A DNA stretch of 64,000 nucleotides, taken from positions 1,969,526-2,033,525 of the forward strand of contig NZ_CP025025.1 in assembly GCF_002874535.1 (NCBI RefSeq), read 5' to 3'. Below, piece after piece: positions 59,320-64,000 of this stretch. A model generated the notes under the pieces. That model was not told the origin of the DNA. It made no database searches and was given only the letters and a program-made list of their open reading frames with translations. This DNA is from Mesobacillus jeotgali. GTDB taxonomy: Bacteria; Bacillota; Bacilli; Bacillales; Cytobacillaceae. Every line of letters begins with the position of its first letter. Within the stretch, counting starts at the first letter, position 1. Both the position numbers and the translations under genes were made by a program.

Positions 59320-60084
59320 ATGGTCATTTTGGATGCTCAAAATATCGTAAAAGTATATGGTGGATCAAGTGGGGATGGTGCTACGAAGGCTCTTGACGGA
59401 GTTAGCCTGTCAATTAATAAAGGTGAGTTTGTGGCGATTATGGGCCCGTCGGGTAGCGGAAAGACGACACTGCTCAATGTGCTGAGTGGTATTGATCAAC
59501 CGACTTCTGGAGAGGTCAGTATCTCTGGGCAGGAAATAAGTGAGATGACTGGCGATCAGCTTGCACTCTTCCGTCGCAAACAGCTCGGCTTTGTATTTCA
59601 GGAATTCAATCTTTTAGATAGCTTGACAGTCAAAGAAAATATCATTCTTCCAATGGTGCTGGAAAAGAAATCATCAGCTGACATGGATAAGAAGGTTCAT
59701 AGCCTTGCGAATTTGTTTGAAATCGAGTCAATCCTAGACAAGTACCCTTATAATATATCGGGTGGACAGCAGCAGCGAACCGCCGTTAGCCGTGCGCTCG
59801 TAAATGACCCAGCGATGATTTTTGCGGATGAACCAACCGGAAATCTGGATTCTAAATCCTCGGCCGTCATCATGGAATGCTTTGAAAAAATCGTTGATGA
59901 GCTCTCGACAACGATCCTGCTTGTGACGCATGACGTTTTTGCTGCCAGCTATTGTCATAAGGTCGTTTTTATCAAGGATGGAAGGATATATTCGAGTATC
60001 GTGAAAAAAGGGAGCAGGAAGGAGTTCCTGAATCAGATCATGGATAATCTGGCCGTCTTAGGAGGAAGAACCTATGACATTTAA
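59320..60084 (+). CDS. ABC transporter ATP-binding protein, BceA type
   Basis: A 254-residue ATPase of the MacB/LolD branch. Walker A is GPSGSGKTTLL near residue 45, the Q loop VFQEFNLLD, the signature ISGGQQQR, Walker B MIFADEPTGNLD and the switch His VTHD. It pairs with the large permease downstream to free targets such as undecaprenyl pyrophosphate from peptide antibiotics, and signals to the BceS-type kinase. The start follows AAAGGGGGGG. It overlaps the permease by 11 bases. Confidence 0.94.
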   Translation: MVILDAQNIVKVYGGSSGDGATKALDGVSLSINKGEFVAIMGPSGSGKTTLLNVLSGIDQPTSGEVSISGQEISEMTGDQLALFRRKQLGFVFQEFNLLDSLTVKENIILPMVLEKKSSADMDKKVHSLANLFEIESILDKYPYNISGGQQQRTAVSRALVNDPAMIFADEPTGNLDSKSSAVIMECFEKIVDELSTTILLVTHDVFAASYCHKVVFIKDGRIYSSIVKKGSRKEFLNQIMDNLAVLGGRTYDI

Positions 60085-62008
60085 TCAAGTGGTTTGGAAG
60101 ATGGCGAAGGTTAATTACAAGAAGTATATCTTTTATTATCTTTGCAACAGTTTTGCGGTGATGTTTTTCTTTATGTTCTCGACGGTTTATTTTAACAGGA
60201 GGGTCGAACAAGGAAAGAAGTTGGAAAGTCTTCAGGACGCATTATCGATTCCAGGAGCTGCGTTGATTATTTTCACGATTTTCTTTATCAGTTATGCCCA
60301 CAATGTTTTCATGAAAAAGAGAAAAAGTGAGTTTGGGCTTTTCATGACATTGGGTATGGCCAAAAGAGATTTAAGCAAGTTGCTGATCCTGGAAAATGCG
60401 GCGATTGCCATATTGTCGATTCTATCGGGACTGCTGGCAGGAGCCATCTTTTCAAGATTGTTTTTCATGCTGTTGATGAATTTCATCGAATTGGAGGAAG
60501 TTCCGTTCCATTTTAACGGTAAGATGTTTTTTTATACAATCGGTGCATTCTTGGTCGTGTTCATTCTTGCTGTAGGGAAATCTCTGTTCCAGACAATGAG
60601 AAGCAGCTTGGTTACTAGCATGAAGAGCAACAGGTATGCAGACACAATCAAAATGAGAAGTCCATTGATTGGCGGCTTCGGGCTGTTGCTGATGGCCGGC
60701 TCACTGTTGATTCTTTATTTTACATATGAAAGCTCAAATGGCGCGTACTTGCCGCTGTGGACATTGGCGATGTTATTAGGCCTGTATATTTCAATTAATC
60801 AGTCTGCTAGTTTCCTGATTAAACTCGTTAAAAAGTTTCCCGGGTTTTATTATCGCAGATTGCTTTTCCTGAGCAGTCTTGATTATAAATTCAAGCAGTT
60901 AACGTCCATCATCATGCTTGTGACAGTAATGATTATGATCACCATCTTCTATAGCACGTTATTATTGACCTTTTACAAAGCTTCTGAACAGGATGCTGTT
61001 AATCATAATCCATATGATGTCGCTTTTTATCAATCAGAAACGAAGAATACGATTTCTGATGCCGAGCTAGACAAGTTATTGGGTAAGAAGGAGCATCTTG
61101 AAATCCCGATATTGAATTATTATGAAAGACTTGAATATGTAGATGGATATCAAAGTTATGACTTCATGTCACTGGATGATTTCAACAGGTTGACTACGAA
61201 TCAGGTGAAGCTTGGGGAAAATGAGTATCTATTTTATTTGAACTCTGAACCAGAATATGCTCATACGGATATCGCTAAATCTATTAAGTTAACTATAAAT
61301 AATGAAGCTGTAACTTATACATTGAAGAATCAAGTGATTGAAAGAAAGATCAATTTGCTGCCAAATGCATACGAATTCATTGTTGTAAATCAGAACGAAT
61401 TTGATTATCTGCGGAATGAAGCGGAGGGGTACGAACTGAATCTGCATTTAATAAAAGTGGATGTCTGGAAAGAAAGTGAAAGTGCTGTTGCTGCATTAGA
61501 AGGTACATTGAAGCTAAACAATCAGTCAACCCCACCAATGAATTACCCTGATATGGATCAAACAGCAGAATCCGAGCTCTTTCGGGTTGCCTCAAAAATT
61601 GGCGACTATCATCAAAATAAAACAACTAATGGAATGATGTTCTATGTCACAACATTCTTAAGCATCATGTTCTTTTTCGGCACATTTGTTTTGCTGTATC
61701 TTAACCTCTTTTCCGAAGTCGAAACTGAGAAATTCAAATATCGTAAACTAAATAAAATTGGAATGTCATCAAAGGAAATTAAGCAGAATGTATCAAGAGA
61801 ATTAGGGACGATATTTTTCGTTCCAACCATTTTAGGAACGACCCTGGCCTTTTTGTACTTGGCAATCCTGTCAACAGATGTCGGAGGAATTATGCAAAAC
61901 CCTGATATCTTAATGCATTTCCTGCAGATTGCGGGAATTTACGTTGTAATCCAGGTGGGATCTTTCTTTTATGCCAGGGGGAAGATGTTATTGCACTTAA
62001 TTAAATAG
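60074..62008 (+). CDS. ABC transporter permease, BceB type
   Basis: A 644-residue permease with ten predicted helices (FtsX-like domains near residues 50-180 and 530-640). A large extracellular domain of about 200 residues lies between helices 7 and 8 (residues about 310-520). This is the diagnostic layout of BceB, whose outer domain binds the antibiotic-lipid complex. GKSLFQTMRSS and KYRKLNKIGMSSKEI are coupling-type cytoplasmic segments. Likely substrate class is bacitracin or another lipid II-cycle inhibitor; the exact one is unknown. Confidence 0.93.
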   Translation: MTFNQVVWKMAKVNYKKYIFYYLCNSFAVMFFFMFSTVYFNRRVEQGKKLESLQDALSIPGAALIIFTIFFISYAHNVFMKKRKSEFGLFMTLGMAKRDLSKLLILENAAIAILSILSGLLAGAIFSRLFFMLLMNFIELEEVPFHFNGKMFFYTIGAFLVVFILAVGKSLFQTMRSSLVTSMKSNRYADTIKMRSPLIGGFGLLLMAGSLLILYFTYESSNGAYLPLWTLAMLLGLYISINQSASFLIKLVKKFPGFYYRRLLFLSSLDYKFKQLTSIIMLVTVMIMITIFYSTLLLTFYKASEQDAVNHNPYDVAFYQSETKNTISDAELDKLLGKKEHLEIPILNYYERLEYVDGYQSYDFMSLDDFNRLTTNQVKLGENEYLFYLNSEPEYAHTDIAKSIKLTINNEAVTYTLKNQVIERKINLLPNAYEFIVVNQNEFDYLRNEAEGYELNLHLIKVDVWKESESAVAALEGTLKLNNQSTPPMNYPDMDQTAESELFRVASKIGDYHQNKTTNGMMFYVTTFLSIMFFFGTFVLLYLNLFSEVETEKFKYRKLNKIGMSSKEIKQNVSRELGTIFFVPTILGTTLAFLYLAILSTDVGGIMQNPDILMHFLQIAGIYVVIQVGSFFYARGKMLLHLIK

Positions 62009-62069
62009 AAAAAATAAAACCGCTTTCCAAGAGTAAACCGTTCCGTTTTGAGGTGCCTATGGCGAAAAT

Positions 62070-62118
62070 GGCACAGTAAATGGCGTGGAAATTGTCCACG
62101 CCATTTTTCCTATTGTGC
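62070..62118 (+). terminator. nested terminator of the transporter operon
   Basis: The inner stem AAATGGCGTGG/CCACGCCATTTTT is enclosed by an outer repeat GGCACA/TGTGCC. The inner stem with its T run is a standard terminator. A related stem (AAAAATGGCGTGT) recurs at 62715. Confidence 0.85.
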
Positions 62119-62411
62119 CAGCATTTATAAGCCATTTCATTACAAATCAATACCTGGAAAAATGATAGTAAATGCCATTGACAATGTTTGTTGTACAAGG
62201 AATAATGACGGTCATTTACACTGTCAATTTTATGGCCAGTTCGAAAGTCAATTTAAGGGTTTCATTCTACGAACATTGCATTCAAGTATAGCCAGTATAA
62301 CGATTAACTTACTTTATTTTTTTCTTCAACGAAGGGAGCAGTTAGCGGAAGATTGATTTTTTTTAAAACAAGGGCAGACTTAAACTTAATTGAGTAACAA
62401 ACAATCCTAGA
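62119..62411. other. intergenic stretch without a clear gene
   Basis: A plus-strand frame ending at 62356 covers part of it but has no ribosome site and no recognisable content. Nothing else is supported. Confidence 0.45.
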
Positions 62412-62603
62412 AATAAGCGGAGAATATCCGGTTAAACTGTAGAGTATAGCTCGGTAAGGGGTAAATAAGCGGAGGTTTTCCGGTTAAGCAAGCAGGATTG
62501 CCAATTTTTTATGTTTTTCAAGTAAATAGGCGGAAATCTTCCGTCTATTTAAGCTGTTTTCCGTGCCATTTTCTAAATAAGGGAAGTTTCTCCGCTTATT
62601 TAT
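62412..62603. repeat. intergenic array, family A copy 2
   Basis: Direct AATAAGCGGAG units start at 62412 and 62464 (52 bp apart), then inverted units with TCCG at 62540 and 62591 (51 bp apart). The step from second direct to first inverted unit is 76 bp, the same as in the copy at 15705. The sequence between cores has diverged while the spacing is kept. Confidence 0.87.
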
Positions 62604-62714
62604 CAGCCCATGATGATCCCTTCACCAGGGACCGTTCTTTTATGGTGTGGAATAAACGGGTGCTTTGTTGAATAAGAACCATTATATTTTGGATCAGAAA
62701 ATACATTAAATTAG

Positions 62715-62758
62715 AAAAATGGCGTGTCAAAACTGATGTCAGTTTACACGCCATTTTT
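62715..62758 (+). terminator. terminator-like hairpin
   Basis: AAAAATGGCGTGT and ACACGCCATTTTT form a 13 bp stem with an 18-base loop. No gene lies directly upstream; it resembles the hairpin at 62078 and may be a copy of it. Confidence 0.6.
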
Positions 62759-62878
62759 ATTGTTATTTAAATGATATGCACCCTAAAACAGAATGGTTTA
62801 TTTCAAGAGGAAGGCGGCTTATTTTTCTACCTTAATCGACAGATTTATTTTATAATATGAAAAAGGGAGGTGAGAAAA

Positions 62879-63190
62879 ATGTCAGAAGAAAGACTTGATC
62901 GATTAGAAGGAATGATGTCGCAACTGATTACCATGGTTGGGAATCTGCAAAACAGTATGAGTGATGTGCAAAAGGACATGAAGGAAATTCAAAATGTTCA
63001 AAAGGAACATGGAAAAAAGTGTGAATCTATTGAGTTAAGAATAGACAAAATGGAAACAAAGAATGAATTAAGGCACCAGGAAGTGTTGAATCAAATTAAA
63101 AGACTGGAAAAAGACCAGGACTTCATCTGGGAAAAGGCAGTGAGAAATGAGAGAGAACTTGAGATTATGAAAAGGACTTTGGAATCGTAA
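62879..63190 (+). CDS. coiled-coil protein
   Basis: About 103 residues, nearly all helical with heptads (LDRLEGMMSQLITMVGNLQN, then KEIQNVQKEHGKKCESIELR). It is similar in build to the proteins at 19745 and 20059. GGGAGGTG precedes the ATG. No membrane segment. Function unknown. Confidence 0.7.
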   Translation: MSEERLDRLEGMMSQLITMVGNLQNSMSDVQKDMKEIQNVQKEHGKKCESIELRIDKMETKNELRHQEVLNQIKRLEKDQDFIWEKAVRNERELEIMKRTLES

Positions 63191-63210
63191 TCTATCCTTC
63201 TTTTTGCTGC

Positions 63211-63238
63211 CAAGCTTACCATCTATCAGCAAGCTTGG
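63211..63238. terminator. hairpin between convergent genes
   Basis: GCCAAGCTT and AAGCTTGGC form a perfect nine-base stem with a ten-base loop. The T run is weak on both strands. Confidence 0.5.
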
Positions 63239-63254
63239 CTAGTTGTTACTTATC

Positions 63255-63440
63255 TTATTTACCTTTAGATGAATCTCCATGAAACCGTTCCAGCAACTCG
63301 ATTATTCTTTTGTTCTGCTCCACTTGAATCTCCGAATTTTTATACATGCGATAAATCCAGATTAACAAAATCATTAATGAAACAGGCACAGCTAAAACTA
63401 CGAAAAAAGAAATCATCCCCATAATAGATGAGACAAACAT
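63255..63440 (-). CDS. small membrane protein, DUF4083-like
   Basis: About 61 residues: one hydrophobic helix (ISFFVVLAVPVSLMILLIWI) followed by a helical tail with NKRIIELLERFHGD, the pattern of DUF4083 proteins. AAGGAGGG sets the ATG at 63440 rather than the earlier 63461. Function unknown. Confidence 0.65.
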   Translation of the reverse strand: MFVSSIMGMISFFVVLAVPVSLMILLIWIYRMYKNSEIQVEQNKRIIELLERFHGDSSKGK

Positions 63441-63664
63441 AAAAAAACCCTCCTTGTTCACATTTTACTATTTAGTGGCAAATCTATTGGAATATAATGT
63501 TAAAGTTTTATGAACTAAAATAAAATATATAATTCCAAGAACCTTCCATATTATCTTCCATAGTGAACTGATTCTCTATTTTTTCTCACTATGATACTTC
63601 AAAGTGATATAATTATCATAATTATTAGAATAGTCACCAGTATAAAATAGAGGAAGGTGATGGT

Positions 63665-64000
63665 ATGCATTTTCTTCGTTATCAATGGGAGCCGTATTTG
63701 TCGTATGGGCAGCTGTTTGAGTTTGAGAAGAACAAGGTTGTTTATCATCAGGGAGAGGCTGGCAGGGGAATCTTTTATTTGAATAAGGGTGAAATCAAGG
63801 TTACGCTTCTTTCGGACAAGGGGGATGAGCGGATCATCAACATGGTACCGCCTGGGATGCTTTTTGGTGAACATGGGGTAAATGGGGAGCCTTATTTGAC
63901 GAGCGGAACGACGACTTGTCCCTCGCTGGTTTACTACTTTTCCGATGATGTCATTGCGACAATTTGCAAGAAACATCCGGAAGCGGCGGGGATTTATACA
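63665..64000 (+). CDS. Crp/Fnr-family regulator, N-terminal part (cut by window end)
   Basis: The 112 visible residues form a cyclic-nucleotide-binding-like domain: FEFEKNKVVYHQGEAGRGIF, YLNKGEIKVTLLSDKGDERI, then MLFGEHGVNGEPYLTSGTT. This is the effector domain of Crp/Fnr regulators; the DNA-binding part lies outside the window. No Cys cluster of the oxygen-sensing Fnr type is seen in this part. GGAAGGTGATGG precedes the ATG and TATAAT lies at 63608. Confidence 0.88.
   Translation, partial: MHFLRYQWEPYLSYGQLFEFEKNKVVYHQGEAGRGIFYLNKGEIKVTLLSDKGDERIINMVPPGMLFGEHGVNGEPYLTSGTTTCPSLVYYFSDDVIATICKKHPEAAGIYT

Noticed and set aside
62048-62356. Open frame of 102 residues after the BceB-type gene
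   Set aside because: It begins inside the operon terminator, has no ribosome site and is rich in Cys/His without pattern.

Overview
The window is chromosomal DNA of a low-GC, endospore-forming Bacillaceae bacterium. The evidence is a GerA-type germinant receptor operon, a CwlJ-type cortex hydrolase, a KinB-like sporulation kinase, VanW, a Bce-type bacitracin-sensing module, strong AGGAGG ribosome sites, frequent TTG/GTG starts and a T-box leader. The species cannot be named from sequence alone. No tRNA, rRNA, intact transposase, prophage or CRISPR array is visible.

Layout. 1-6.9 kb: small membrane proteins, a DUF2812 protein, a methyltransferase, a 5TM-Lyt histidine kinase and a nucleotidyltransferase. 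7.0-11.8 kb: a germinant receptor operon (B-A-C order) flanked by decayed 3' ends of two genes whose intact relatives lie at 16-19 kb (an OhrR-type regulator and a malic enzyme). 11.9-13.6 kb: a KtrA-like potassium-channel subunit and two CBO0543-like membrane proteins. 14.0-15.4 kb: an FtsZ gene standing alone, with no ftsA or other division gene nearby and a linker of ten hexapeptide repeats. 16.1-19.0 kb: malic enzyme, then glutathione peroxidase plus OhrR with a plausible OhrR operator. 19-23.9 kb: an Amj fragment, coiled-coil proteins, small membrane proteins, a broken acetyltransferase, an aminoglycoside phosphotransferase-like kinase and an EamA transporter. 24-32.9 kb: secreted and housekeeping-type genes (M14 peptidase, VanW, prolyl aminopeptidase, histidine phosphatase, DUF4145 protein, DUF2975/XRE pair, DUF2935 protein), with several very small genes.

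33-55 kb is an accessory region. It holds mostly single, plus-strand, AT-rich genes, many with their own terminator, and is rich in enzymes that modify small molecules: GNAT acetyltransferases, APH-like kinases, nucleotidyltransferases, Nudix, histidine phosphatase and VOC proteins, with short lipoproteins and membrane proteins between them. Several are freshly broken by a single stop or frameshift. One acetyltransferase sits behind a complete T-box leader whose features fit tRNA-Lys. At least four genes here appear to use near-cognate start codons (ATA, ATC, ATT, CTG) at ideal distance from a ribosome site. 46-50.9 kb holds better conserved genes (S9 peptidase, DJ-1/PfpI protein, SDR, CwlJ). 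57-62 kb is a complete Bce-type two-component/ABC transporter module. The window ends inside a Crp/Fnr-family regulator.

The most unusual non-coding feature is a set of intergenic arrays with unrelated sequences but nearly the same 51-52 bp period (about five helical turns), at 15.7, 33.0, 51.0, 59.1 and 62.4 kb. A sixth array at 28.5 kb has a 21 bp period. They lie upstream of genes, carry inverted half-units, and the 15.7 and 62.4 kb copies share the same spacing of direct and inverted units. A second dispersed repeat is a GC-rich hairpin that sits at gene ends, where it probably acts as a terminator.
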